Position numbers and translations under genes: made by a program. DNA of 64,000 nt, from contig NC_049565.1 of NCBI RefSeq assembly GCF_013368755.1, forward strand, positions 930,001 through 994,000. Reading direction: 5' to 3'. Shown here in pieces: positions 36,386 to 47,507 of this stretch. The DNA is from Talaromyces rugulosus (taxonomy: Eukaryota; Ascomycota; Eurotiomycetes; Eurotiales; Trichocomaceae). The notes under the pieces were generated by a model. It had not been told where the DNA came from. It ran no database searches and saw only the letters and a program-made list of their open reading frames with translations. Numbering within the stretch: position 1 is the stretch's first letter; each line of letters starts with the position of its first letter.

Positions 36386-37464
36386 ATGAGCGAATTATGT
36401 GGTCACTGGCCAACCTTGATGCTATCTGCTGAAAGAAATCAAACCCCTTCAATGTTCCACACCCACGTCTCATGCCCGCTCCAACTTCACTTTTTCTTAG
36501 AGAAAACTCCCTTTAGAAAATCTATAGCAATCTTTGAAAGCTATTACAAACATCAAAAGCTTCTGAATACGAAGATGAAGTTTCTCGGACCTGACGTTTG
36601 GCAAGGAAAAGAGATCGTTTTTCCTAGCGATCCAAATATCATCTGGGTTCTCGACCAAAAGCTTAGTGAGAAATCATCTCAGAGTATCAGAGAAGAGGGC
36701 ATTGCTCCTGATTCACCCTTTTTCATGCAAGCGAAAAGATAATCTGGGAGATAAGCACGTCATAAAAATTTACATGCAGTAAGGCTTCATACAACAAATA
36801 TCCTTCGTTTTTATTGAAGTGCTTGGTTTCTTAATATATTGAATCACCTAGGGTTCCCTGGATCGATACTGAGTTTATGAGTAGTGCTGCCAGAAAAGCA
36901 CAAGCTGATACCAACCGGTCACAGGATATGGCATCTGAGATCAAGGCTCTGCGTAAATTTGCAGAAAATACAGCCAAGCATGCTCCGCACTTGGTTGCAG
37001 AATGGCATACAAAACAAGGGGATGATGGTATTGTGCCCACTGGCTTCATCTCTTATCTTCTTATGACATGGTGTCCTGGAGTCCCACTTGGTGAAGGGCG
37101 CTACGAAAGCATGCCTCAAGCTAAAAAGAAAAAGGTTTTTAAAGCGTTCAAAGAAGCACTCGAGTAAGTAGCGCTTTTCTTTTTTATGGCAAAAGAAAGT
37201 GATCGTTCTATCTATATACTAACCGACTTGCACATAGGGATACCAAACGATGTGGAGTAGTGAGTAAGGGTGACAACCCAACTCTCCTATGGGATGCTGA
37301 GAATGATGAAAAATGGTAAGCTGAGAGTACAGTATGTGGACAAGTCTATTAACATATCTCGAAGCTATATGGTCGACTTTAAATTTTCGGGACGACCACA
37401 CTATATCGATGTTGCCGAACGAATTTGGCAACGGTGGGGATTGCAGCCTGGTCCTCCTGAATAA
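36386..37464 (+). pseudogene. Fungal kinase-like hypothetical protein, apparently frameshifted
   Basis: The 3' half is well defined by exons 36852-37163, 37238-37315 and 37365-37464: VPWIDTEF, GIVPTGFISYLLMTWCPGVP, then GDNPTLLWDAENDEKCYMVD. This resembles the small phosphotransferase-like proteins common in filamentous fungi. The upstream exon should end RKDNLGDKHVIKIYMQ (donor near 36777), whose phase fits exactly. However, the protein-like frame before it (36386-36742, ending DSPFFMQAKR) is offset by one base from that segment and stops at 36740-36742. A one-base indel near 36735, real or a sequence error, explains this. Function unknown. Confidence 0.5.
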
Positions 37465-37695
37465 ACACGTACCCAGAATGCACTAGTGATTCAAATGTCA
37501 TATATAAGGCAATGGAAACTCAGGCTGGCTCTCCCTTGTAATTTACTTTAATTCTGAGTTACTTGTCACGACTTTATAGATGGAGCAACCCATACTTGAT
37601 CCTTTGACTAAAAAAGGGAACTGATCAAAATGGCCTACCCAATCGATATACCGCTTCCTCGAAGCAGGTCTTCTCTGTGCGCGAGAATAATAATG

Positions 37696-39143
37696 CTACA
37701 TGGGGCTCTCCCATTGATGCCGAGTCAACAAAACACTTCGCGTGACTCCCATTTCATGGCCCATAAACAGCCATGAGTGTTTAGGAGAAGGCTGCTTCTG
37801 CAAATCAAGCAGTGACTGAGCGAGGGCTTGCACTTCTGCCTCGATGGCTAGCGATTCGTCAGTGTAGATTATGGTTTCCAGGAGCCGTTTGACTACGATT
37901 AGACATTCTATGGCTGTGCCGTATAGCTCTCGCCGGAGAGCTAGCTCCTGAGGAGACGGTGAGACGGGTGACATGCGTGTGCAGTATGACTGGTACTCTT
38001 CAATCCAGTCCAGGAATTGCTGGCGGGCATTGAAACATCGAAATAATAGGCTTACTTGCCCTTCCTCATTAAACAAATCGGATCCTCTTATAGTACGGTT
38101 CAGGTCATGCCACAGATCAGGAAGTCTGACTCTTGGTTAGAACGCCAAGTTTGAAACAGGACCGTACTTACTTGATCATTTGAGACCTCATGGAGGTCGC
38201 TAATAGACTCCTCTCAGTCAACGTATTTAAGTCACAAACCAATGAGTGATATATTTCCATCCATTGTGGCTCCGCGAGATAACATGGTCTGTGATCAAGA
38301 AGACAATCGAATACAATCGGTCCTATATGCGCCACAAATAGCGCCTTGTCAAAGTCGCTGTCGAAGCGCCTGGGAGTCCTATGCTTGATCAGGTTGATTG
38401 AACCAAGAGTATGGTGCGACCATATAGCGCCGTCAGAACAAGTCAAAAGCTGCATCAGTTGGAAACTTGAAATTAGCTGCTATCGCAAAAAGTCTTCAAA
38501 AAGGGTGTTGACTTACCGCATGAAGACCAAGCAGCTGCGATGCACAGAGGGTCTCGGGGGCCACATTGGCACAAGTCTCAGCTCAGCAGCTTCGTTCTTC
38601 TTATCCGGCATCAACATGCCCCTCATTTTAGCAAGCAGGCAATTAGTGGCGGTGGTCAGGTAGTGACTTAGTCCATAGCGACTTGGAATAAGATCTTTCA
38701 TGTGAAATTATTAGTTTTGAAGACGTGCAAAGGTCAAGGCATGTATACCATTGCGAGTTGCCTAATATGGACAGTAGTCGATCGGGATCTGCTGACAAGA
38801 CAGAGATCGTTCCCCGCCTAACGTTGAAATTGGTCAACAGAGATAGGTCTTTCAAGTCAACCTGGAACTGAGCACGCACTGCCTCGTACTCGGTGGAGAG
38901 ATGAGGACCTATGAGGAGACATAAAGAGGCTCCTGTGGCGCCTGCAAGCTCCGTGTGATCGGATTCCACGAGGATATCACCTTTTGAATCTTCATTGGGT
39001 TCGCTGGAACTGCATCCCGAGCTGGCTGCATTCCCAACAGGGATAGTAATTGAACCTAGCCAAGTGCTTGATCTAGAATTCGCACAGAGCTGTTCGATTA
39101 TGTGATCTCTGCGCCTTTTCCGCGTCATTGCAGCATTTTTCAT
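37696..39143 (-). pseudogene. Fungal-specific transcription-factor-like protein lacking a DNA-binding domain
   Basis: On the minus strand several exons encode the C-terminal 'Fungal_trans' type region: SADPDRLLSILGNSQW, LIPSRYGLSHYL, HHTLGSINLIKHR and DFDKALFVAHIGPIVFD, then DLWHDLNRTIRGSDLF. Starting from MKNAAMTRKRRRDH no Zn2Cys6 motif is visible, nor in the sequence upstream. In the exon around 38515-38600 the frame that fits the flanking splice phases reads VPMWPPRPSVHRS, whereas another frame reads the family-like PETLCASQLLGLHA, suggesting a frameshift. I call it a probable pseudogene; a truncated regulator with no DNA contact is the alternative. Confidence 0.45.
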
Positions 39144-39733
39144 AACATGTTTCGAACTGTAGTTTGGTTGTGATCGTGATCAGTGTAATTATTCTTCTGT
39201 CGTCATACCAACACTTACTTAATGCTCTGACTCGCGGGTCATTGGGCAATTTGGGTCCTCCCGATACTACGAAATTCAGAGTATTTTCTGGCGTTGTTCA
39301 ATTTGTATTTCCTGATACTCGCAGGGGGGAGAGGGAAATTCATGATCCCATCAATTGATGAAGGCGACAGTATCCCGGTAACGGATGCCAATAGTAATAC
39401 GTACGTAGTGTAGGATCTGGCTCCACTTGCGGCCCCAGACCCACTTACTACTTCCTTAATGCGGGTTAGCGTGAACTTAAACATTATCCTCAATTCTTCA
39501 TAGCTTTGAACATTACATGCGCTCAACATTGGAAAGTCTGAAGTTCGAAGAATGCTAGTACGTACTCCGTACTCGTTATCTCAGACCTCGCCAGAGGATC
39601 TGAGAACCTAACGTCAGGATTTGTAAGACCTCATGGCTAAAACAAGGTTAATACTATGATACTTAAGAAACAGATCAGAATGAATTTGGTATAGCAAGCT
39701 AGGAAATATTCGGTGACAAGACAGCCAGCAAAG
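39144..39733. other. Intergenic region
   Basis: About 590 bp; an open frame at 39239-39529 on the minus strand has no recognisable family and no start context. Nothing else seen. Confidence 0.45.
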
Positions 39734-40344
39734 CTAAGATGACGTCTGATTAACTGCCAACAACAGCCCATCAATGGCCTCACAGCCATGGAAAACAGAG
39801 CCTAATGTGACAGTTCCCGGTAAATACCATGCATCGCCGACGTCGTCGGAATCGGGGCACCATGCCCAGGTCAGGTTGCCAGGCGCAGTGAGCCAGCCGT
39901 TTTTGAGCGTGAATGGGGGAAAGGAGACATTGAGACCGGCATTATTCTCCATGGTGTCGAAACGGAGACTGCTAGTATAGTTGGAATAGGCGGTATAGGC
40001 AAAGCGCTGAATTCCGGTGAGTAGGGAGTTGGTGCAGAGAGTACCTGTTGCTGCATCTGTATAGAAGACTGATGCCACGGCTGGACCGGTCCCTGGGTCT
40101 GGATCTTCATTAACGGGCATGAGGAGCCCCATGGAATCGACTTCGTAGGCGTTAGTCGCAATGAGAGAAGAGCCATTAATACTTGAGTCAGAGGCAATCA
40201 AGATGAGGTTGAAGGCGTTTTGCTCCTCGTGGACTGATAGAGCTAGATGACAGTTTAGCACTAGTAGGGCAATCAAACCAAGGAAAAATTAGTACCTGTT
40301 GCGCAGCTGGCTATCAAAGCCATGGATGATGGAATGCTCTTCAT
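39734..40344 (-). CDS. Small secreted protein, cell-wall (PhiA-like) type
   Basis: Two exons, 40296-40344 and 39734-40242, give 185 residues. The first exon supplies a signal peptide (MKSIPSSMALIASCATALS) that the single-exon reading would lack; the intron starts GTACTA and ends ATCTAG. The mature protein has no membrane segment, several N-glycosylation sequons (NGS, NYT, NVS, NLT, NQT), two probable disulphide cysteines late in the chain (WAWCPDSDD, FHGCEAIDG) and ends at NQTSS. The layout resembles the phialide cell-wall protein PhiA and similar small fungal wall proteins, but similarity is weak. Likely extracellular. Confidence 0.65.
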
Positions 40345-41393
40345 TTTGCCTAATTTGTGTGTTTTTCCATGCCATCCAACACACGTCGGTGTGCAGTTAT
40401 TATATAGTTCTGGTACTGTAATCATAATGCAACCACCAGAGGTACTGCCCCAATCTCAGCAGGAACATACGACCATAAGCCTGACAGGCCGACAGAGCCT
40501 GCAGATCATCTCAGTGGCTACTATTTCAATGTTGGTGGTTGGCTGCACTCCCCGTCATTTCTATGTTTTAACCATGTTTTACCTAGTGTGCTCCGAAGAG
40601 CATACCGGAGACGGTTAGCACCTTGGCTACTAGGAATAATAATAAGATTCAGCTCTATCTCTCAGCCCTGTGATAGTTAGCGTTTGCGTGCTTTGGGGTC
40701 GGAGGTAAATCTGCTTTCCGGGCTTTGAACTGTCAGCTGTCAATTGTTGATGGTTACATCCGCTGTTCAGTAAGATAATAGTACTTTATAAATAATTTAT
40801 TTCACTAGCGAGGGGCCAGAAAAACTTGTATAAGAGGAGGAATTAATTTTTAGTGGTGGTGAAAAAAAAAAAAAAAAGGAAAGCCATCAAGTGGTGTAAT
40901 CTAGGCCACCTACTACTCTGGTCAAAGGATGCCAAGAGTATTATTGTATACACAGGGCTTGATATGATTAGTAAATATATTAAGGCGCTGAATAATAAGA
41001 TCTACAGTGCTTACCGAGCACTCACTGAGCTATTTTAATCCCCCGGCACGTTTCAGCCTCAAAGCGGCCAATTCGGCTAAGTATAAAGTGGTACCATGCT
41101 GAGCGCCTTAGCACCACAGATCGTAGGTACGGATACAGCGGGGCCATCATTAAGCCTTATGATAGCCCGCCCTACATGTAGAGTCTCAGACATGGGGTGG
41201 TTCGACCATTTCATACACGAACTTCACGCAACCAATTAACCAAAATGAATTCGCAATGAGGCCGACTGATCTCAGCCTTGGGCAGCAATCGGCGCCTGAT
41301 GAGGCTGAGAAAGAGACAAATATACTGACCAGAAAACCATCAAGACTTTGACCGGTAAGTAGTCTGTAAAATCATTCATTTGATCAACACGAA
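40345..41393. other. Intergenic region with one copy of a diverged direct repeat
   Basis: Contains an A15-rich tract near 40861 and, at 41189-41260, one copy of a 72-bp repeat also found at 43650-43721. No gene supported. Confidence 0.5.
41189..41260 (+). repeat. Diverged direct repeat, copy 1 (72 bp)
   Basis: Begins GACATGGGGTGG and ends ATTCGCAATGAG. It aligns without gaps to 43650-43721 with eight mismatches (about 89% identity), six of them transitions. It lies 133 bp upstream of the membrane-protein gene at 41394. Confidence 0.75.
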
Positions 41394-42688
41394 ATGTCCG
41401 TCTCCAATACATTTCTAGACATTGAGAATAATGTTGCATCTCAAAGACCCCTAGGGGACGAATCTCGATGGAGCGCTTTGTTAAAAAGTGGGATAGAACG
41501 AGTTGTCGTTATCTTTGGCCACTCACTATTACAAGCAGTGGTTAAAGAAAGGAAGGAAAAAGCGGGTTATTCTTTAAGTGAGCTGCTTGATATCGCCAGA
41601 AATATAACTTGCTAACAGACTATAACCTTATTCAGGTATGTTCAACCAACGAGGACAGTGCCTGTTCCTCTGCCTCAGAAGCCAGGGCGATCATTACGCG
41701 CTTCAAGTACCCTGTATGCGGCCGGCTCCCCGCAAATCTATAGGCCATTCACTCAAGGAAATTGATGGGATGCTTGAGATGGCTCCCGGTGGGGAGATTT
41801 ATGCACCGCTTACTGCCAAAGAAGTAGCACTTGAAAGCGATACTGTCATATGGCATAGAATAAGAGAGACTTATTTCAGCAACAAGGGCAAGTGGAAAAG
41901 GTGGCTTCCTTTTTATGGACCTACAACAGTGAGAGAAGTGGAGGTACGTATGAAACTGACTACCAAGATTTCTGTTGCTGATTTTGTTGTACAGTTTCAA
42001 TTTGTTGGGGTAGTAGATCCCGGCGACCGATATAAGGTCTTTGGCGTTACTCCTGTCGACATAGAGAAAGTCCGAGAGAGAGCAGACAGCAGAATCGCAT
42101 TGGAACCGAATGATGTTGACATTGAATATGGTTATTCGGGTTGCGGTCAATGCTTTACCAAAAACTGTCCAGCGTTTATAGATCGCTCCCGACCATGTAA
42201 TTTGGACCTGATAAACGAGGCGAAGCAGCAGAAGAAAAAGCTGTGCCTGCTCGGGCAGCTGAAAGACTGTGCCAATAGCCCATCGGTGGCTAATGGGCTG
42301 AATACTTTAGGAGGCATGGCACAGAACAGTTGCATTTATGATCTTGAGTGTGTTCAAACCCCTTAACCCTCCTCCCCGGGCTACAACTACATATCTAACT
42401 GTATTCTTTACATGTAGGGGTGAGAACAAAGTCGTTATACCAAAGCTCAACCAACCTTACGATCAGACTGATACTGTGAGGGGTATAGAAATGGTCATGG
42501 GATGGCAAATTGATCGCATGAAATTGAAAGTACCAAAATTCATCGCTTGGGCTTGGTTTAGCCTAGCTTTAATCTGGGTATGTGTGATAGCCTGGGGAGG
42601 CCGAACAAGTGATTGGAGTACTGCAATGGCATTTGGACAGCTCTTAGCTGCATTTTTCGGTCTTGTTATTATGTACGCAAAAGATTGA
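41394..42688 (+). CDS. Unnamed fungal protein with C-terminal membrane segments
   Basis: Four exons, 41394-41577, 41636-41943, 41995-42347 and 42418-42688, give 371 residues with matching phases. The N-terminal two thirds are soluble, with a cysteine-rich patch (GYSGCGQCFTKNCPAFIDR) that could bind metal or form disulphides. The C-terminus has two strong hydrophobic helices, FIAWAWFSLALIWVCVIAW and MAFGQLLAAFFGLVIMYA. I recognise the architecture from uncharacterised fungal proteins but know no function. It lies between the two copies of a direct repeat. Confidence 0.7.
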
Positions 42689-42774
42689 TGTAGGGGGTGC
42701 CACTGTTCACGGTAGTGGGTGGCTTTCATCTTACTGATGTCCAGCCACATATCGTGTTAGTCCGCCGCTCTTCT

Positions 42775-43482
42775 TCAAAAATCACTATTATCGTCAGTAC
42801 CATACTCATGCTCGCTAGAGTCATTATAATAATTATCATCTCCAAAGCCACTGAACCCATCGTGGTCCCATACTATCTCTTCCTCACGTTCTACTACATT
42901 GATTGTCCACCCCTGGCTCTCTATTCTCTCCCTTATGTCGAGGATCGGCGCGTCTTCGTAAACCTCGAGGATGACTTCTTTAAGGGAGGCAATTCCCCTA
43001 AAGCGAGCATCTATCATCGATAATGCCTTTGTGACTATTTCAGGGCTTTCGATTGCATCAAGCTCGAGCCCCATGGTATGTGTGTTGAACGGTGTAAACA
43101 TTAGCGTCTTCAATGCAGTGCAGTCGCTTTGGATCTTTGTGAGGATCTGGGAGCTATCATCCTCAAAGGTGAGTTCATCTTCGATATCGCGGAGACAAGG
43201 AAAGCCAAGCCAGATACACTGAATATAAGATGCATTATTGCGACCAATCTGATTGAGAAACCGGGCTAATAGCTCAAAATCGTACCCGGCGAGGTCGAAG
43301 GAGTTATGGCCATAGAGCACCGAGACCGATTCGTGATAGATTTGCTTATTTGTGTAAAGAAGCTCAGTATGTAACAATAATTGTTTGGATCCAGACAGTG
43401 GATCTATTGGATCTTCAAGCACTAATAGCTGCTTATATATGATATTGCGAAGTTCTCCGGGGATGCTGAGGAAGCCATCCAT
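42775..43482 (-). CDS. F-box/DUF7730-like hypothetical protein
   Basis: Single exon, 235 residues. The N-terminus FLSIPGELRNIIYKQLL, then LLHTELLYTNKQIYHESVSVLYGHNSF, is the pattern found at the start of many fungal proteins related to F-box or DUF7730 families (LPxELRNxIY...CKQIYxEax..lY). The tail is acidic (DNYYNDSSEHEYGTDDNSDF). Such proteins may be substrate adaptors, but function is unknown. Confidence 0.7.
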   Translation of the reverse strand: MDGFLSIPGELRNIIYKQLLVLEDPIDPLSGSKQLLLHTELLYTNKQIYHESVSVLYGHNSFDLAGYDFELLARFLNQIGRNNASYIQCIWLGFPCLRDIEDELTFEDDSSQILTKIQSDCTALKTLMFTPFNTHTMGLELDAIESPEIVTKALSMIDARFRGIASLKEVILEVYEDAPILDIRERIESQGWTINVVEREEEIVWDHDGFSGFGDDNYYNDSSEHEYGTDDNSDF

Positions 43483-44344
43483 GTCATTAACGGCGAAATC
43501 GCTGGCCTTTGCGGTATATGGGAGTATTTAATGTTCATTCCAATTTTGTGGAATTCCAGAAATCGGGCGTTGCTCCGATCTAGGTGTTGACTCGGATTCT
43601 GGCAATCAGGCATCTATACATGTATGACAGCCCCGCATCTAAAGGCTTGGACATGGGGTGGATCAACCATTTCATGCACGAACTTCTCATAACCAACTAA
43701 CCGAAATGAATTCGCAATGAGATCCATGCTTAAGCAGTCGTTGCTGGGCCTGTTCAAGTTGGTCGTGACTGAGATATCCTTCCTCCGCGATGCTCCATAG
43801 AAGATGTGTTGTTTAGCGTTTCACGGAGCTGGACGATTTTCATGGCAATCTGTTTTCCTTCTCTTATTTCCTTTTTATTTCTCATTTCGAGGGACTTGAT
43901 AATTATTTATCATCATCTTTCTGGTCCGCTTCAATACCGGTACCGGTATTGAAGTATATCGTCCCTGTATAAGCATTCTGTATGCATATTGTGCTGCGAC
44001 TTGCCGATTTGGTCACAATTGCATTCTTTTTCAATTTTTTAATAGAAAACCCAGCGAGATTTCAAACCACAGTGTCCATGTAGAATAACTGACGGATGAC
44101 TTGTCGCGTATAACGAATGTTGCTTACCCTAAAGCCGAGCGGTGACAAATCTTCTCGGCCTGGATTAATAATGGCATGGATCATGATATCGTCATTCTAC
44201 CAGACATATCTATATTGACTGCAATATTGTTATATAAATAGGCATTGCCACCCAGTTCATAAGTCAGTTCAAAAAACAAACATTTGAATTAACATTTTAA
44301 TTAAAAAAAGGAATAAATTACTTCACAGGAATCGCCTCAAAAAA
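43483..44344. other. Intergenic region with second copy of the direct repeat
   Basis: Contains repeat copy 2 (43650-43721) and a small palindrome ACCGGTACCGGT at 43936-43947. No coding sequence supported. Confidence 0.5.
43650..43721 (+). repeat. Diverged direct repeat, copy 2 (72 bp)
   Basis: Same orientation as copy 1 at 41189-41260; weaker similarity seems to continue to about 43750. The two copies bracket the membrane-protein and F-box-like genes. Confidence 0.75.
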
Positions 44345-44910
44345 ATGGTCTATATATCCTCCTCAACCACGGCCGCCGTGAACCCTATAGCCTCTGAACC
44401 AAAACTCAACATCAAAGAGCTCTATTCCGCTCTCGTTTACAAAGCGCGCCACCCTGAAGGGTTTGTCGCGGCTATTGAAAGTTCTACGATAGAGCATGAA
44501 CATGCCACTGGGTTAACGCGGCGTGTTGTGTTCAAGCCGGGGTTTATGGGGAAGGTTGAGAAGCAGGTGGTCGAAGAGGTTGTGGAATTTTTTCCGCCAA
44601 CGAGAGTGTGTACTTTCCTTTTTTTTCATCTTTCTTGAATAGTTTTTTATGTTCTGACAAAAAATAGGTTGATTTCAAAGTCCCCGCTACAGGCATGCAG
44701 GTGTCGAATGTGATTTCGCACGAGGCCGACAAGGAAGACGAGCTATACCTAACCTTTTCGTTTGATTTCCCACATCCAGGGATCACGGATAGGGAAGCAC
44801 AGAAAGACGAGGTTGAAGCACATCAGGCAGAGGCAAGAAAGGGCGGATCGAAGGTGGTGCCGCATACGATTGAGGTTGCGAGGCAAATGAAGATTGATGG
44901 AGAATTGTAA
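44345..44910 (+). CDS. AtaL-like / DUF1857 family protein
   Basis: Two exons, 44345-44605 and 44668-44910, give 167 residues. The pattern of an N-terminal LYSALVYKARHPEGFV, a central TRRVVFKPG, VVEEVVEFFPPTRVDFKV and LTFSFDFPHP fits the DUF1857 (AtaL-like) START-like fold, normally about 150-170 residues. Members are small, single-domain, presumed ligand-binding proteins of unclear role; some sit in secondary-metabolite clusters, but none is visible here. Confidence 0.82.
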
Positions 44911-45036
44911 ACTGATTATGCACATTGATGCATGAAACCCTGTATATAAATTGATGCCGAATATATACCATATAGAACAATACCCAGTAATGTCAAATGC
45001 CAAATGCTAAGTACATTGCAATGTCTAAACGCTCGC

Positions 45037-46218
45037 TCACATGCCCCGGTTAAACTCCAGTTTCCCTCCCTCACCCCCCTTGTCCCAAAACTCCTCCTCT
45101 AGACTGCTGGCACTGATCGCCTGTCGCGACGGAAACGCGCCGAGTGCCAACGGTAGCGCAAAGACCGACGTGGTCAGGATCAAGCCCAGGTTGACAGGCG
45201 TGACGAGCCGCGGTCGCGCCTTGAGCCAGTCCATCTTCTCCAGTCGTACGAGGATCAGCGGTGGCAGCACCATGATCGGCGTGGCGTTGAGTACACGGCT
45301 GATAGCCGTCTCGCCGACGGCGATCTTGGCGGCTGCTTTGCTCTTTCCCAGGCTTTCAATGGGCTCGCCGGTGATTTCGCGCTTCTTCTTTTCCTCCTCG
45401 GACAGCACTGGATAAACGTCGATGCCGCTGCGGATTTCCTCGCCGCGCATCAAGAACACATTCAAGGCTGTCGCGCTGGACACGGCAGCAAAAGGGACGA
45501 GACGGCCGAGGATGAGTTTGGTGTTGGGCGAGATGTTCTTGATACGAGGCACAATCGCATTGAGTCCGAGGGCGACAGAGCAGGAGGCCGACACGGCCAT
45601 GAGGTACGATTTCACCATCATCGACGTTGTCAGAGGCGTGGACTTGTTTGCGTTGGACGCGTTGATGGCGACATTGAGCGATTGATTGGTGATTTGCCAG
45701 AGCAATGTTCCCGTTGTCTACTCGGTCAGAATTGGACACAACATCGGGTCATATCAGATCATACCTTTAATCCCGGTGTAAGCATGCCCGCCGTGACGAT
45801 GAGATTCGAGAAGACAAAGCTGGACATTCGGAACGGGAGGAAAACTGGCTGGCCGGTGTCTGTGTGGACTACATTAGCCATGTCTATGACGAAGAACAAG
45901 AACGAAGAACAAGTAACGTACCAGGATGCAGCGTCGAGTCCACGATTTGCTTTGCCCGCCATAGTTCCGGAGACATCTCATTCACATGGCCGTTTTTGTA
46001 AGCAGTGATGGCTTTTTTGGCATTCTCAAGGCCGGACGACGAGACAAACAGCATTCTACCACAGTCAGCTTAATCAATTCTATAGACAATCTAGCCTTCA
46101 AAGTCAAAACTCACCGGGGATCAGAAATGCCGGCGGCCTCGCGTACGCGGCCCAAATACGTCGTCAAGTCATACTGCGAGCGGGGGAGCTCTCTGCTGCC
46201 AGGAAGAGACGAAGACAT
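45037..46218 (-). CDS. fsf1: Sideroflexin (mitochondrial carrier, Fsf1-like)
   Basis: Four exons (46115-46218, 45922-46055, 45765-45859, 45037-45717) give 337 residues, the usual sideroflexin length. Signatures include MSSSLPGSRELPRSQYDL, TTYLGRVREAAGISDPR, the family motif DSTLHPDTGQPVFLPFRMS, GTLLWQITNQSLNVAINASN with a following NANKSTP, and several hydrophobic helices. The third exon was started at ACACCGG rather than the earlier AG because that gives HPDTG. Sideroflexins sit in the inner mitochondrial membrane; human SFXN1 transports serine. Confidence 0.93.
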
Positions 46219-46494
46219 GGCACCAGCGACGAAGACAGGCCGGCCGCGAGACTACACAGGCGAAATGAAAGTCTCCCACGAGGAAGAGTGAGTCAGTCAG
46301 GCCAGGGAAAAAAGGCGGGCGGGAACAATGATAAGAGAAGAGATTATCGGGGGCGGTGAGCTGATAAGCTGCGATAACGGACTGGCGCCCGTTCTCCGCG
46401 GGTAAGCGCGACCATGTTCATTCCTTCCTCCTCGAGCTCAGTTCACGAGTTTCTATCCCTATGGTTACATCTTGTGTCTATACCAGTATGTACG

Positions 46495-47214
46495 CTACCC
46501 CTCAACCTTGCGCAATGCTTCGCCGCCAGTCCCCAGCGTGGCCTCGCTAAAATCCTCGTTGTCCGCCAACTCCAGATCAAACTCGTTCAGCACCGCCGCC
46601 TGCACGCCGATCTCGCGCGTCGACTTCAACTCCAGGATATGGCCTCCAAACTGCTTGTCCTCTGACAGAAAGTGCATGTGCAGCCCGCTAACAGACACGC
46701 CGTCCATGTACTTGGGCGACCAGAACCCGACGATGCTCCCCGCGACGTCCTGATAAGTGTTCACCTTTTGCGCGTCGCCGAGCTCGGACAATGGCTGGCG
46801 CGGATACTGTTGACCGCGGACAACGCGCGCCTTGAGATGGTCTAGACGCACGCGGGGTATCACAAAGCAGACGAATCGGTTCGGCGTGCCGTGATGCAGA
46901 CTCTGGAGGTGCTGCAGTAATGATTCTTTGTCGGGCAGGTTCGGAAAGGTGGCCTGCTTCTTCGTGACGCAGTCATTGAACGCGGTGATCATGGCAAAAG
47001 GAAGTTCTTCGTGCGCGTCCACCACTCGCACTGTGCCTGTTGGTTGTAGATGGTACGTGATCGAGTCGATGATCACAACTTCACCATTGATCGAGGCCAT
47101 AGTCCCCAGACCATGGGTGCCGTGCGATAGCAGCTCTGAGAGCCGGATGCCGCGCGACGCGACGCCTGCCATGAGGGCCGACGCCGTGGAATATTGATAC
47201 AGCTTGTCTGGCAT
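46495..47214 (-). CDS. alsD: Alpha-acetolactate decarboxylase (bacterial type)
   Basis: Intronless, 239 residues from MPDKLYQYST, the start that matches bacterial enzymes (the frame extends upstream to 47271 but those codons lack similarity). ALDC signatures: YQYSTASALMAGV, GTHGLGTMASINGEVVIID, LPFAMITAF, and the zinc site HMHFLSEDKQFGGHILEL with HxH and a third His. It converts acetolactate to acetoin with loss of CO2. It is divergent from catabolic acetolactate synthase across 293 bp, so both probably share regulation. ALDC is typical of bacteria; this suggests horizontal acquisition, possibly old. No signal or organelle presequence is seen, so a cytosolic location is likely. Confidence 0.92.
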   Translation of the reverse strand: MPDKLYQYSTASALMAGVASRGIRLSELLSHGTHGLGTMASINGEVVIIDSITYHLQPTGTVRVVDAHEELPFAMITAFNDCVTKKQATFPNLPDKESLLQHLQSLHHGTPNRFVCFVIPRVRLDHLKARVVRGQQYPRQPLSELGDAQKVNTYQDVAGSIVGFWSPKYMDGVSVSGLHMHFLSEDKQFGGHILELKSTREIGVQAAVLNEFDLELADNEDFSEATLGTGGEALRKVEG

Positions 47215-47507
47215 AATTATTTTTTGTGTTTTGCGAAACGACAGCAGTTGCATTGATGTCGAGTGCCGCAAAATATGGCGGTCATTGACGTCAGCGCATC
47301 TCTACCCACCCCGCGGGACGGATCCGGCTCCAATCACCTTACCATGAGTGATAGCTTACTCTCTTTTAAAGCTTGTGATGTAATACGGCTGTTTCTTGTT
47401 TCTTCGTTGTCACACATATATATTGTGCTCGCCATTTGAGCCTTGACAACCTTCGACGATCTCGCCGTTGACCCCGCAGTCAACAGTCAATACAGTGTTA
47501 AGCCAAC

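Noticed and set aside
45041..45739. Long opposite-strand frames in the sideroflexin gene
   Set aside because: Shadows of the real gene in other frames; arginine/serine-rich composition only.
47214..47271. Extended N-terminus of acetolactate decarboxylase (MRHSTSMQLL...)
   Set aside because: The extra residues have no counterpart in the family; MPDKLYQYST matches the usual start.
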